Origin: Hydromicrobium sp964517765
Lineage (GTDB): Bacteria; Actinomycetota; Humimicrobiia; Humimicrobiales; Humimicrobiaceae
Assembly (NCBI GenBank): GCA_964517765.1
Contig: CAZFEN010000004.1
Location: forward strand, 1-64,000
Direction: 5' to 3'
DNA: 64,000 nt
The notes under the pieces are model-generated. The model was not told where the DNA came from. It was given only the letters and a program-made list of their open reading frames with translations, and did no database searches. A program made the translations under genes and the position numbers. Positions 25,911-35,215 of this stretch are shown here, in pieces. Every line of letters begins with the position of its first letter. The first letter of the stretch is position 1.

Positions 25911-27482
25911 CTATTCGGGTTTGAGGAGAGGAAAAAGAATTACATCCCGGATGGAACTGCTGTTTGTCAGCAGCATGACCAGCCTATCGATCCCGATTCC
26001 TTCTCCGCCTGCAGGCGGCATTCCATACTCAAGTGCTTTTAGAAATTCCACATCGATTATACCTGTAATTCTCTCTTCTTCGATTTTACTTTTTGCCTGG
26101 CTTTTGAATCTATCCAATTGCTCCCCGGGGTCGATCAACTCCGAAAAGGCATTCGCTATTTCTTCTCCCCCTATGAAAAGTTCAAATCTTTCGACAAGAT
26201 TTTCATTATCCGGATGTCTTCTTGCCAGCGGAGAAATTTCTATTGGATAATCCTTTATAAAAGTAGGTTGGATAAGTTTTGGTTCGACAACAGCTTCAAA
26301 AATCTTATTTACGATCTTTCCCTTACCGGAATCTTTTTCTATCTCGATATTCATTCCTTTTGCCTTGTCCTCAAGCTCTTTTATACTATTCTCAAAATTT
26401 ATCTTGATCCCGCCAAACTTTTGAATGGATTCCAGCATGGAAAAGCTTTGCCACTCTGCCCCAAGATCAATATTATTTCCCCGGTAATCTGTTGTCAATT
26501 TACCGATAGACTCCCTGGCAACAAATTTTATAAGCTTTTCCGTAAGATCCATCATATCATTGTAATCCGCATATGCCTGATAAAATTCCAGCATAGTGAA
26601 TTCAGGATTGTGCTTATAAGATATCCCTTCATTTCTGAAATTTCTATTTATTTCAAAAACTTTATCGAATCCGCCTATTATCAATCTCTTTAAATATAAT
26701 TCCGGTGCAATTCTTAAATAAAGATCCAAATCCAGGGCATTATGATGGGTCCTGAATGGCCGTGCCGCTGCACCGCCCGGAATAGACTGCAGCATCGGTG
26801 TCTCCACTTCTTTAAAACCACTGTCATTCAAAAATTTTCTTACGGCATTTATTACTTTGATTCTTGTTAGAAATACATTTTTTACTTCAGGATTTACTAT
26901 AAAATCCAGATATCTCTGACGGTATCTTAATTCCTTGTCTTTTAATCCATGCCACTTTTCAGGCAGTGCCCTTAATGCTTTACTCAGCAGTTCAAATCGT
27001 GAAACGTTTATGGAGAGTTCTCCTGCGTGTGTCACAAAGACAGTTCCTTCTACACCGGCCCAGTCACCTATATCCAGGCCTAAAAATTCATCATATTTTT
27101 CTTCACCGATATTTTTTTGATTTATATACAGCTGTATCTTATCAGAAAAATCTTTTAAATCACTGAAAGTCACTTTGCCGTGTTTTCTGAAGCTTACCAG
27201 CCTCCCTGCTATTTTAAAAACCTCTTCAGACTTTTCGCCGGCTTTGAGAGAAGAATATTTCATTTTTATGTCCGAAATATCGGAACCTTTATCAAATCTG
27301 GTTTTATAAATTTTTTTACCGCTTTTTTTTAAGGCTTTGACTTTTTCGAGTTTCATCTTTAATGCTTCAGCCAGAGGTTCTTCTGACTCCATCAGATATT
27401 CCCCCTTGGCTCCGGCTAACTTACTTCCCACATTATTTTCAATATTTGAAGTGCCTTCTTTTATCTTTTCTTTATCCTTCAT
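25911..27482 (-). CDS. lysS: Lysyl-tRNA synthetase, class II
   Basis: 523 residues. After a 50-residue N-terminal extension rich in Lys/Glu, the OB-fold anticodon domain (GRLVSFRKHGKVTFSDLKD, WAGVEGTVFVTHAGELSINV) leads to the class II core: RYRQRYLDFIVNPEV (motif 1), FEINRNFRNEGISYKHNPEF (motif 2) and GYGMPPAGGEGIGIDRLVML type motif 3 near the C-terminus. It charges tRNA-Lys. Follows greA by 30 bases, an arrangement common in Bacillota. Confidence 0.96.
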   Translation of the reverse strand: MKDKEKIKEGTSNIENNVGSKLAGAKGEYLMESEEPLAEALKMKLEKVKALKKSGKKIYKTRFDKGSDISDIKMKYSSLKAGEKSEEVFKIAGRLVSFRKHGKVTFSDLKDFSDKIQLYINQKNIGEEKYDEFLGLDIGDWAGVEGTVFVTHAGELSINVSRFELLSKALRALPEKWHGLKDKELRYRQRYLDFIVNPEVKNVFLTRIKVINAVRKFLNDSGFKEVETPMLQSIPGGAAARPFRTHHNALDLDLYLRIAPELYLKRLIIGGFDKVFEINRNFRNEGISYKHNPEFTMLEFYQAYADYNDMMDLTEKLIKFVARESIGKLTTDYRGNNIDLGAEWQSFSMLESIQKFGGIKINFENSIKELEDKAKGMNIEIEKDSGKGKIVNKIFEAVVEPKLIQPTFIKDYPIEISPLARRHPDNENLVERFELFIGGEEIANAFSELIDPGEQLDRFKSQAKSKIEEERITGIIDVEFLKALEYGMPPAGGEGIGIDRLVMLLTNSSSIRDVILFPLLKPE

Positions 27483-27512
27483 AACTTATTAACCGCAGAC
27501 TCGATTTTTAAT

Positions 27513-27980
27513 TTATTTGATTTTTATTATTTTTAATCTTTTGGTTTCTTCGGGAGTCTTGACCACTACTTCATCATCTGTTTTTCTGTTAAGCAGCGCC
27601 CTTCCCATAGGAGATTCATCCGAAATTTTGTTCTTTTCAGGATCGGATTCTATTGAACTTACGATTTTAAACTCTTTTTCTTTTTTCTTATCTAAATCTT
27701 TTACTATTACAATCGAACCCAGTTCAACCAGCCCTTTGCCGGTTTTCTTCTCAATTATAATATAATTATTTAATATCTCGTTTATTTGTTCGATTCGGCC
27801 CTCTATAAAAGCCTGTTCTGTTTTAGCATACTCGTATTCGGAATTTTCGGTTAAATCTCCTCCTGAATTTTTTGCATCTTTCAATCTTTCGGCAATCTCT
27901 TTACGCTTATTGTTTATAAGGTCTTCTCTTTCTTTTACAAGTTCTTTATAACCTTCTTTGGTGAGGTGATATTCTTTCAT
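27513..27980 (-). CDS. greA: Transcription elongation factor GreA
   Basis: 155 residues. The N-terminal coiled coil begins HLTKEGYKELVKEREDL and includes NSGGDLTENSEYEYAKTEQAF, whose acidic tip reaches the RNA polymerase active site. The C-terminal FKBP-like part has LGSIVIVKDL, DESPMGRALLNRKTDDEV. It helps polymerase cut back and restart when stalled. About 30 bases upstream of lysS, so the two probably share a transcript. Confidence 0.95.
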   Translation of the reverse strand: MKEYHLTKEGYKELVKEREDLINNKRKEIAERLKDAKNSGGDLTENSEYEYAKTEQAFIEGRIEQINEILNNYIIIEKKTGKGLVELGSIVIVKDLDKKKEKEFKIVSSIESDPEKNKISDESPMGRALLNRKTDDEVVVKTPEETKRLKIIKIK

Positions 27981-28113
27981 TTCTTCTCCTAATTTCCGTG
28001 ACTTTATAGTTATGCCTTAATATTTATTTCAAGTACTGAGATAACAAATAATATAATTATTAATTGAGGTATTATATTGCATGATATATGAGATGTCAAA
28101 AGCAAATATTTGA

Positions 28114-28896
28114 TTAACCAAATCTTCCGGTTATGTAATCCTCTGTTCTTTTATCCCCGGGATTGGTAAATATCTTATTGGTGTCATCGTACTCGATCAA
28201 CGTAGCCGGTGTACAAATATCCTGTGTAAGAAGAAATGCTGCTTTTTGAGAAACCCGGGCTGCCTGCTGCATATTATGGGTCACTATGATTATCGTATAT
28301 TTTTCCTTGAGTTCATCCATTAAATCCTCTATTTTTTGAGTCGAAATGGGATCCAGTGCCGAAGCAGGTTCGTCCATAAGTATTATGTCGGGATTCACCG
28401 CAAGCAGTCTCGCGATACAAAGCCTCTGCTGCTGCCCGCCTGAGAGATCCAGAGCATTTGTATTCAATTTATGCTTTACTTCATCCCAGAGAGCCGATCT
28501 CTTCAAACTACTTTCCACAATTGAATCGAGCTCCCTCCTGGTATATTTTTTATGCAGTCTGGGACCGTAAACGATATTTTCATAAATAGTCTTAGGGAAA
28601 GGATTGGGTCTCTGAAAGACCATACCGATTCTTTTACGAAGGTCCACGACATCGATATTATTTTTATAAATATCGACACCATCGATTATTATTTCACCTT
28701 CCACTCTGGTATTGGGCAGCAATTCATTCATACGGTTAAAGGTTCGCAGGAATGTAGATTTTCCGCAACCGGATGGTCCTATTATGGCTGTGATCGTGTT
28801 TTCCCGGATATCCATATTTATATCCGTCAACACTTTTACGGTTCCATAATAAAATCCGTAGTTCTTTACTCTTATCTTTATTTTATCTTCACTCAT
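28114..28896 (-). CDS. pstB: Phosphate ABC transporter ATP-binding protein
   Basis: 260 residues from ATG 28896; a longer reading to 28971 would lie inside purE. Walker A GPSGCGKST, VFQRPNPFPKTIYENIVYGPR (a PstB signature), LSGGQQQRLCIARLLAVNPDIILMDEPASALDP and the switch histidine in IIVTHNMQQAARVS. PstB drives uptake of inorganic phosphate with PstS, PstC and PstA, none of which is in the window. It begins 22 bases after purE, at the end of a purine gene run, an unusual home for a lone pstB. Confidence 0.92.
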   Translation of the reverse strand: MSEDKIKIRVKNYGFYYGTVKVLTDINMDIRENTITAIIGPSGCGKSTFLRTFNRMNELLPNTRVEGEIIIDGVDIYKNNIDVVDLRKRIGMVFQRPNPFPKTIYENIVYGPRLHKKYTRRELDSIVESSLKRSALWDEVKHKLNTNALDLSGGQQQRLCIARLLAVNPDIILMDEPASALDPISTQKIEDLMDELKEKYTIIIVTHNMQQAARVSQKAAFLLTQDICTPATLIEYDDTNKIFTNPGDKRTEDYITGRFG

Positions 28897-28918
28897 CAAA
28901 CTGATACCTGGTAACCGA

Positions 28919-29380
28919 TCAGCGTTCCATCCTGGACTTATATTTCTTAAGTTTCGATGCCAGATCATCATATTTCAGGGCAAGTATCTGAATAGCAAGA
29001 TATGCTGCATTTTTTGCGCCATCTATGGATACACAGGCAACAGGAACTCCCGAAGGCATCTGCACCATAGAAAGAAGAGAATCCATTCCGCCCAGGTTGG
29101 ATGTTTTTATCGGTACACCTATCACCGGAACAGTAGTATATGAAGCAATCACGCCCGGAAGATGTGCGGCCTTTCCCGCACCGGCAATTATTACTTCTAT
29201 ACCTTTATCCTCTATGCTTTTTGCAAACTCTCTGGTTTTATTTGGCATCCTGTGTGCCGAAAGTACATTTATCTCATATTCTACTCCAAATTCCTTTAAA
29301 ACATCGGAAGCCTTTTTCATTATGACCTCATCGGAAACACTTCCCATTACAATTGCAACTTTTTTACCGCCTACTGCCAT
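28919..29380 (-). CDS. purE: N5-carboxyaminoimidazole ribonucleotide mutase
   Basis: 153 residues. VAIVMGSVSDEVIMKKASDVL, VLSAHRMPNKT, AGAGKAAHLPGVIASYTTVPVIGVP and LSMVQMPSGVPVACVSIDGAKNAA are class I PurE motifs, including the catalytic His in SAHR. It makes carboxyaminoimidazole ribotide in purine synthesis, normally with PurK. No purK is nearby. Its ATG shares one base with the purD stop. Confidence 0.95.
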   Translation of the reverse strand: MAVGGKKVAIVMGSVSDEVIMKKASDVLKEFGVEYEINVLSAHRMPNKTREFAKSIEDKGIEVIIAGAGKAAHLPGVIASYTTVPVIGVPIKTSNLGGMDSLLSMVQMPSGVPVACVSIDGAKNAAYLAIQILALKYDDLASKLKKYKSRMER

Positions 29381-30669
29381 TACTCACTCCTCTCTGCTTT
29401 CAGCGCAATATCTTTTCTATACTGCATCCCTCTGAACTTTATTCTGCTTATTGCCGAATATATCTTTTCCCTTACTTCTTTAAAACTGACAGCCTTCGAA
29501 ACGACTCCCAGAACTCTTCCTCCGCTTGTTACTATATTTCCATTCTGCATTTTAGTGCCTGCATGGAAAACAATTACATCATCACTGCCTGTAAAATAAT
29601 CCAGTCCTGTGATTATATCACCGCTTGAAGAACTTTCGGGGTATCCTTCGGATGCCGCGACTACACACACACACTTATTCTTGTCCCAATCAAATTGCTG
29701 CCTGTTTAAATTGCCTTCCGCGCATTCTATTAGAATCGGTACCAGGTCCTCCGCCAGTCTTGGCAGTACCACCTGGGTTTCGGGATCACCAAACCTGCAG
29801 TTGTATTCAAGAAGATAGGGTTTATCCTTGCAGATCAGCACCCCTGCATAAAGGATTCCCCTGTATGTGATATTTTCGTTTGCCAGAGCGGCACCAGTGG
29901 GGAAAATGATCTCATTTAAGATCCGGTTGTAAACCTCTTCTTTTAACATTGGTACCGGGCTATAGCTGCCCATGCCGCCGGTATTTTTCCCTTCATCATT
30001 ATCAAATATCCTTTTATAATCCTGTGCCGGATCCATGGGAATGATTTTTTTCCCATCGCATAAGCTTAATATGGAAACTTCATAACCGGTTAAGTATTCT
30101 TCTATTATTATCCGGTCCCCCGAGTTTCCGAATTTGTTCGACACAAAACACTCTTTTATTGCTTCTATCGCCTGGTCCTTATCGATCGCTATGATCACAC
30201 CTTTTCCTGCTGCAAGACCGTCGGCTTTTACGACTACCGGGAACTCTGTTCTTTTTCCGATATAATCAAGTGCTTCACCGTAATTTTCCCTTGTAAAAAT
30301 AACTCCTTCCGGAATAGGAATATCGTACTTACTCAGCAGTTCCCTGGCAAAGACTTTGCTGCCTTCCATTGCAGCAGCCTGTTTAGTGGGACCAAATACT
30401 CTTAAATCCTTCTTTTGAAAACAATCGACTATTCCTTCAACGAGTGGCCCTTCAGGTCCGACTACTGTCAAATCTATTTTCCTATCTTCTGCAAACTTCA
30501 GAAGTTCGTTAAAATCATTTTTTGTTGTCTTTATATCAATACACTCGGCAATCTCACCAATACCGCCGTTACCCGGAACCGCGTATATTTTTTCTACCAG
30601 GGGACTTTTTGAAATTTTCCAGACCAGACAATGCTCCCGACCCCCACTGCCTATGACAAGTACTTTCAA
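29380..30669 (-). CDS. purD: Phosphoribosylamine-glycine ligase
   Basis: 429 residues starting at TTG 30669 with AAGGAT upstream. VLVIGSGGREHCLVWKIS, GPEGPLVEGIVD, FPVVVKADGLAAGKGV (ATP-grasp loop), GKNTGGMGSYSPVP and LEYNCRFGDPETQVVLPRL are GAR synthetase hallmarks. It joins phosphoribosylamine to glycine, the second step of purine synthesis. Follows purA by 22 bases and overlaps purE by one base. Confidence 0.96.
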   Translation of the reverse strand: MKVLVIGSGGREHCLVWKISKSPLVEKIYAVPGNGGIGEIAECIDIKTTKNDFNELLKFAEDRKIDLTVVGPEGPLVEGIVDCFQKKDLRVFGPTKQAAAMEGSKVFARELLSKYDIPIPEGVIFTRENYGEALDYIGKRTEFPVVVKADGLAAGKGVIIAIDKDQAIEAIKECFVSNKFGNSGDRIIIEEYLTGYEVSILSLCDGKKIIPMDPAQDYKRIFDNDEGKNTGGMGSYSPVPMLKEEVYNRILNEIIFPTGAALANENITYRGILYAGVLICKDKPYLLEYNCRFGDPETQVVLPRLAEDLVPILIECAEGNLNRQQFDWDKNKCVCVVAASEGYPESSSSGDIITGLDYFTGSDDVIVFHAGTKMQNGNIVTSGGRVLGVVSKAVSFKEVREKIYSAISRIKFRGMQYRKDIALKAERSE

Positions 30670-30691
30670 TTTTATCCTTCTGTTATATTTA

Positions 30692-32029
30692 TTAAATTAT
30701 AAGAGTCGACCTTCCGGTCTGATCGAATAATCTGCCTTTAAGGTTATCGTCTCTCAGGATGATTTTACTCCTTTCGGCACCCACGCTTATCATAGATACC
30801 GGGACCTTTATAATTCTTTCGATATTTTTTATATAATCCTGAGCAGGTTTGGGCAGATCCTCAAAATTTTTTACCTTACTTATATCCTCGCTCCAGCATT
30901 CGAACTCTTCGTATACTGGCTGGCATTTATGCAGAATCGTCTGGTGGCAGGGCATATCATTATAAATCTTTCCTTCATATTTATAACCGGTACAAATCTT
31001 TATTTTTTCAAAGCCCGTAAGCACATCAAGCTTAGTCAGTGCGACACTATCTATTGTGTTTACCATAACCGAATATTTCAATATGATCGCATCCAGCCAT
31101 CCGCATCTCCTTGGCCTTCCTGTGGTGGTCCCGTACTCATGGCCTTTCTCCCGCATATAGTCACCTATTTTACTACTCTCTTCAGTAGGAAAAGGACCCG
31201 ACCCAACTCTCGTTGTATATGCCTTGACTACACCGATTATTTCATCCAACCTCGCCGGACCAACCCCAGCCCCAACACAGATACCACCTGCAACAGTGGA
31301 GGAAGATGTTACGTAGGGGTAAGTTCCGTGATCGATATCCAGCATGGTACCCTGTGCACCTTCGAACAATACTCTTTTATTCCTGTCCAGAGCTTCGCTT
31401 ATAAGAAATGTGGTATCGACGATATATTTTCCAATACGTTTCCCATACTTTACGTATTCGGCAAAAACTTCGTCCGGGTTAAGAGGATCAAGTCCGTAAA
31501 TTTTTTCCATTATCGCATTATTTAATTTCAGGGATTCTTCAAGTTTGGTTCTAAATATCTTCAGATCCTGAAGATCCTGAGTCCTGATACCTGATCTTAA
31601 AGCTTTATCCGCATATACAGGACCTATGCCTTTATGTGTCGTACCGATTTTGGATTTACCCAGTCTGTGTTCGGCGGCTTTATCCAGCATTATGTGATAT
31701 GGCATAACCAGATGTGCGTTGCAACTTATCTTTAAGTTATCAGTATTTATCCCTTTTCCTTCCAGGCTGTCCAGCTCTTCTATCAGCACTTCCGGATTTA
31801 AAACCACCCCGTTACCTATAACACAGGTGACATCCGGATATAAAATTCCTGATGGAATCAGATGAAGTTTGAATTCATCGCTCCCTTTAACTACAGTATG
31901 ACCGGCATTGTTTCCACCCTGAAACCTTACTACCATATCCACACTGCTTGAAAGCATATCGACAATTCTTCCTTTTCCTTCATCGCCCCATTGGGAACCA
32001 ATAATAGCTATACCGGGCATTTCACTCAC
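30692..32029 (-). CDS. purA: Adenylosuccinate synthetase
   Basis: 445 residues. IIGSQWGDEGKGRIVDML holds the GTP loop and catalytic aspartate; NAGHTVV, GTTHKGIGPVYADKALR, LFEGAQGTMLDIDHGTYPYVTSS, GVVKAYTTRVGSGPFPTE and TTGRPRRCGWLD are standard. It joins IMP and aspartate on the way to AMP. The start overlaps the dnaB stop by eight bases, as in other genomes where purA follows dnaB. Confidence 0.96.
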   Translation of the reverse strand: MSEMPGIAIIGSQWGDEGKGRIVDMLSSSVDMVVRFQGGNNAGHTVVKGSDEFKLHLIPSGILYPDVTCVIGNGVVLNPEVLIEELDSLEGKGINTDNLKISCNAHLVMPYHIMLDKAAEHRLGKSKIGTTHKGIGPVYADKALRSGIRTQDLQDLKIFRTKLEESLKLNNAIMEKIYGLDPLNPDEVFAEYVKYGKRIGKYIVDTTFLISEALDRNKRVLFEGAQGTMLDIDHGTYPYVTSSSTVAGGICVGAGVGPARLDEIIGVVKAYTTRVGSGPFPTEESSKIGDYMREKGHEYGTTTGRPRRCGWLDAIILKYSVMVNTIDSVALTKLDVLTGFEKIKICTGYKYEGKIYNDMPCHQTILHKCQPVYEEFECWSEDISKVKNFEDLPKPAQDYIKNIERIIKVPVSMISVGAERSKIILRDDNLKGRLFDQTGRSTLII

Positions 32030-33431
32030 TCCTGTCTTCGGTTTGATAAGACTCGCTTAAATTTGAAAATAGTGCAAATTTCTTATTAAATTGCAGATTC
32101 AATTTACCTGTGGGACCGTTTCTATGCTTGGCAATCATGATCTCAGCTTTTCCTATATTTCCTTCTTCCTTCTCATAATATTCGTCTCTATATATAAATG
32201 CGACCACATCCGCATCCTGTTCAATGGAACCCGATTCTCTCAGGTCGGCCAGTATCGGCCTTTTATTCTCCCTCTTTTCTACTTCTCTTGAAAGCTGTGA
32301 TACCGCCACTACCGGAATATTCAACTCTTTGGCAATACCTTTGAGGTTCTGCGATATTTCGGTTATCTCGAGTACTTTATTCCCCCTGTAATTCGTGGTT
32401 GACTGCATAAGCTGCAGGTAGTCGACGATTATTAATTTTACATTGTTGGTGCTTACCATCATACGGGCCCTGGATCGGAGATCCATCACGGTTAAAAATG
32501 CAGTATCGTCAATAAATATCTGGCAATCTGCCAGTTTCTCGACAGCTCTCGCAAGCTGGGTCCATTCTTCATCCTTTATTTTTCCGTCCCTGACTCTCTG
32601 CAGGTCTATTTTTGACTCTGCACTCATCAATCTTAATGCCAGCTGCTGTTTTGACATTTCCAGTGAAAAAATAGCTATGGGAAGTTTCTCTCTCATTGCT
32701 ATATGCCTGGCTACACCCATCACAAAAGAAGTCTTGCCCATTCCGGGCCTTGACGCTACAATGATTAGATCAGAATTCTGGAAACCCGAGGTCAACCGAT
32801 CAAAATCTATATACCCCGAAGGTATACCGGATATGCTTGAACTGGCTTCGTGTAAAACTTCTACCTGTTCATAAACTTCCGAAACAATATCCTTCATTGT
32901 TGAAATCTTATCTCTGGTACCTGTCCTGTTAAGGTCCTGATATATTGAAAATATAAGCTGCTGCGACCTGTCTACGGTTGAATACAGATCCTCAGGAATT
33001 TCATAACCCATTGTTGCTATTTCGGTAGCAGCATAAATCAATTTTCTTAAGATAGAATGACTTCTTACAATCTGGGCATAATACTGAGCATTGGCCGCCA
33101 GAGGAATATTGCTTATAAGAGAATGGATAAAAGTTTTACCTCCAACCTCATCAAGCAAACCTTTTTTATTTAGCTGGTCCGCCACTGTTATAGGATCGGC
33201 AGGTTCTCCTTTTATGTACAATTCTATTATTGTATTGAATACTTCCTGGTTGGATTTTCTATAAAAATCTTCTGAAGCTACGATTTCGATTACAGATACT
33301 ATAGCATCTCTTGAAATCAACATAGAACCAAGAAGGGATTCTTCGGCTTCTATATTATAAGGAGGTATTCTCTCCAGTTTACTGGTATCAAGAGGATAAA
33401 GCTTTCCCTCTTTTTTCATTTGCTCTCGCAT
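32022..33431 (-). CDS. dnaB: Replicative DNA helicase DnaB
   Basis: 469 residues. N-terminal DnaB domain (PPYNIEAEESLLGSMLISRDAI), linker, then the RecA-like motor: IIVASRPGMGKTSFVMGVA (Walker A), PIAIFSLEMSKQQLALRL, KLIIVDYLQLMQS (Walker B), AVSQLSREVEKRENKRPILADLRESGSIEQDADVVAFIYR. Hexameric helicase that opens the replication fork. Starts 3 bases after rplI; an in-frame ATG four codons in is an alternative start. Confidence 0.96.
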   Translation of the reverse strand: MREQMKKEGKLYPLDTSKLERIPPYNIEAEESLLGSMLISRDAIVSVIEIVASEDFYRKSNQEVFNTIIELYIKGEPADPITVADQLNKKGLLDEVGGKTFIHSLISNIPLAANAQYYAQIVRSHSILRKLIYAATEIATMGYEIPEDLYSTVDRSQQLIFSIYQDLNRTGTRDKISTMKDIVSEVYEQVEVLHEASSSISGIPSGYIDFDRLTSGFQNSDLIIVASRPGMGKTSFVMGVARHIAMREKLPIAIFSLEMSKQQLALRLMSAESKIDLQRVRDGKIKDEEWTQLARAVEKLADCQIFIDDTAFLTVMDLRSRARMMVSTNNVKLIIVDYLQLMQSTTNYRGNKVLEITEISQNLKGIAKELNIPVVAVSQLSREVEKRENKRPILADLRESGSIEQDADVVAFIYRDEYYEKEEGNIGKAEIMIAKHRNGPTGKLNLQFNKKFALFSNLSESYQTEDRSE

Positions 33432-33434
33432 AAG

Positions 33435-34112
33435 TTACTTTTTTTTATCTTTTGATTTGGATTTAGCCTTTGCCTTTTCTTCTTCCTCTATCTCTGCTTT
33501 ATCCGGACTTTCTTTGCCTCTGGCATCCTGTTTATCTTCTTTACTTTTATCTTTATCTTTAACTTTCTCTTTTTCTTTTCCTTCTTCTACCTGTTTTTCT
33601 TCTTCTGTCAGACCTTCGGATTTCTCTTTTTCCGCCTTATGCGTCTCTATTAATTCTTTTGATTCTTCATCCGGTTCCACTTTTACTTTTACATAACTCT
33701 TGACTTCTTTATATAACTTTAGTTCTATATCATATTCTCCCAATTCTTTTATATGCTCCTGCATATCTACTTTTTTCCTATCTATTTCGATCTTTCTATC
33801 TTCAAAGATTTTTTCGGCGATATCTTTATTTGTTATGGATCCATAAAGTTTCCCCTCTTCGCCGGTCTTTACAATAAAAGTTACCTCGAGTTTTCCCAGC
33901 TTCCCGGCAAGTTCTTCCGCTTCTTTTATATTTCTGGCTTCAACTTTTATCGCGGCTTTCTTTACCAGTTCCATTTGATTTATATTACCCCTGGTCGCAG
34001 GCAATGCTACACTATTGGGTATTAAATAATTATTTGCATAGCCTGATTTTACTTCTACGATATCTCCTATGTCTCCCAATTTTTCATAATATTTAGTAAG
34101 TATGACTTTCAA
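33435..34112 (-). CDS. rplI: Ribosomal protein bL9 with long charged tail
   Basis: 225 residues; bL9 is normally about 148. Residues 1-55 (MKVILTKYYEKLGDIGDIVE, VKSGYANNYLIPN) are the rRNA-binding N-domain, followed by the long helix and C-domain to about residue 150 (GKLYGSITNKDIAEKI). The last 75 residues are a repetitive Lys/Glu/Asp/Ser tract without hydrophobic core, predicted to be disordered. The tail is in frame and ends with a stop just before dnaB, so it does not look like a sequencing error. Confidence 0.93.
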   Translation of the reverse strand: MKVILTKYYEKLGDIGDIVEVKSGYANNYLIPNSVALPATRGNINQMELVKKAAIKVEARNIKEAEELAGKLGKLEVTFIVKTGEEGKLYGSITNKDIAEKIFEDRKIEIDRKKVDMQEHIKELGEYDIELKLYKEVKSYVKVKVEPDEESKELIETHKAEKEKSEGLTEEEKQVEEGKEKEKVKDKDKSKEDKQDARGKESPDKAEIEEEEKAKAKSKSKDKKK

Positions 34113-34281
34113 ATTTTCCTCCTATCTTCTACCTTAAAACTGCTATCTATTTTTATCTTCAATAAATTTGCTTCATAAAATCAACAAGTCCCGGACACTT
34201 CAGGATTAATAACCAGACATAATCTCCCTGGAAAAAAATGGTAAAAATACCTATCCGGGTAAAACGAACCAAAAAATTTGA

Positions 34282-34563
34282 TTATCTTTTAAAATAAGGC
34301 ATAAGAGCAATAACTCTTGCTCTTTTTACAGCCATGGCTATTTTTCTCTGGTGCTGTACGCAATTTCCTGTAGATCTTTTTGGCCTTATTTTACCTTTAT
34401 CCGAAATAAATTTTTCAAGCAAGCTTGTATTCTTATAATCTATGTTTTCAATATTTTCCTTGCAGAAATAACAGAATCTCTTTCTCTGCCTTAAATTAAG
34501 CATAGAACCGCTTGCACTTCTGAGATTTTTTTCATTCCTGTCATTTTTATTTTTTCTAGCCAA
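34282..34563 (-). CDS. rpsR: Ribosomal protein bS18
   Basis: 93 residues. RKRFCYFCKENIENIDYKN, LLEKFISDKGKIRPKRSTGNC and QRKIAMAVKRARVIALMPY are bS18. It has the CxxC and later Cys of the zinc-type (C+) form. It pairs with bS6 on the 30S platform. Part of rpsF-ssb-rpsR, 36 bases after ssb. Confidence 0.96.
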   Translation of the reverse strand: MARKNKNDRNEKNLRSASGSMLNLRQRKRFCYFCKENIENIDYKNTSLLEKFISDKGKIRPKRSTGNCVQHQRKIAMAVKRARVIALMPYFKR

Positions 34564-34598
34564 TTAAAGTCTCTCCTTTTATTTAAATTAAACTATAT

Positions 34599-35180
34599 TT
34601 AAAATGGTATATCCTCATCGCTAAAATCAGCTTCTTCTATACTGCTTTCACCGGATACACCTTTNNNNNNNNNNNNNNNNNNNNNNNNNNNNNNNNNNNN
34701 NNNNNNNNNNNNNNNNNNNNNNNNNNNNNNNNNNNNNNNNNNNNNNNNNNNNNNNNNNNNNNNNCCGGATACACCTTTACCGGATACTTTTCCACCAGAT
34801 ATTCCCTCTTCAGCCTTTGGATTTTTCTCGATTTTACAGGAAGCAAATTCCAGACTGGGTGCCACAACATTTGCAACTATTCTTACCGTAGATCTTTTCT
34901 GACCCTCTTTGCTTTCCCAGCTATCCTGTGCAAGCCTGCCCGAAACCAGTACCCTGTCCCCTTTATTCAAGCTTTCGGCACAGTTCTCAGCCAGTTTGTA
35001 CCAGGCAGTAACGTTAAAGAAGTCAACCTGGGTTTCCCATTCACCGGAAGTCTTGTTCTGAATACTCCGGTTAACAGCCAGCCCAAAGCTTACTACCGCA
35101 GTACCATTCGGAGTAAATCTAAGTTCGGGGTCCCTCGTTAAATTTCCAAGAATAGTCGTATTATTAACACCAAAAGCCAT
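34599..35180 (-). CDS. ssb: Single-stranded DNA-binding protein, interrupted by an assembly gap
   Basis: The OB-fold (residues 1-110: NNTTILGNLTRDPELRFTPN, FNVTAWYKLAENC, KGDRVLVSGRLAQDSW) and the acidic tip SDEDIPF are intact. In between lies a Gly/Ser-rich linker with the repeat GKGVSG; the 100-N gap falls within it, and the same 14 bases (CCGGATACACCTTT on the plus strand) end the left flank and begin the right flank. The reading frame agrees on both sides only if the true gap is a multiple of three. The tip docks repair and replication proteins. Confidence 0.93.
   Translation of the reverse strand: MAFGVNNTTILGNLTRDPELRFTPNGTAVVSFGLAVNRSIQNKTSGEWETQVDFFNVTAWYKLAENCAESLNKGDRVLVSGRLAQDSWESKEGQKRSTVRIVANVVAPSLEFASCKIEKNPKAEEGISGGKVSGKGVSXXXXXXXXXXXXXXXXXXXXXXXXXXXXXXXXXXKGVSGESSIEEADFSDEDIPF
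34665..34764. other. Assembly gap (100 N) inside ssb linker repeat
   Basis: 100 N, flanked on both sides by the 14-base unit CCGGATACACCTTT. A tandem repeat that the assembler could not resolve is the likely cause. Confidence 0.95.
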
Positions 35181-35215
35181 GATAATCCACCTTCTTCTGA
35201 TTAATTTATAATCAT

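Noticed and set aside
28897..28971. Longer start for pstB
   Set aside because: Overlaps purE by about 50 bases and adds residues that PstB lacks.
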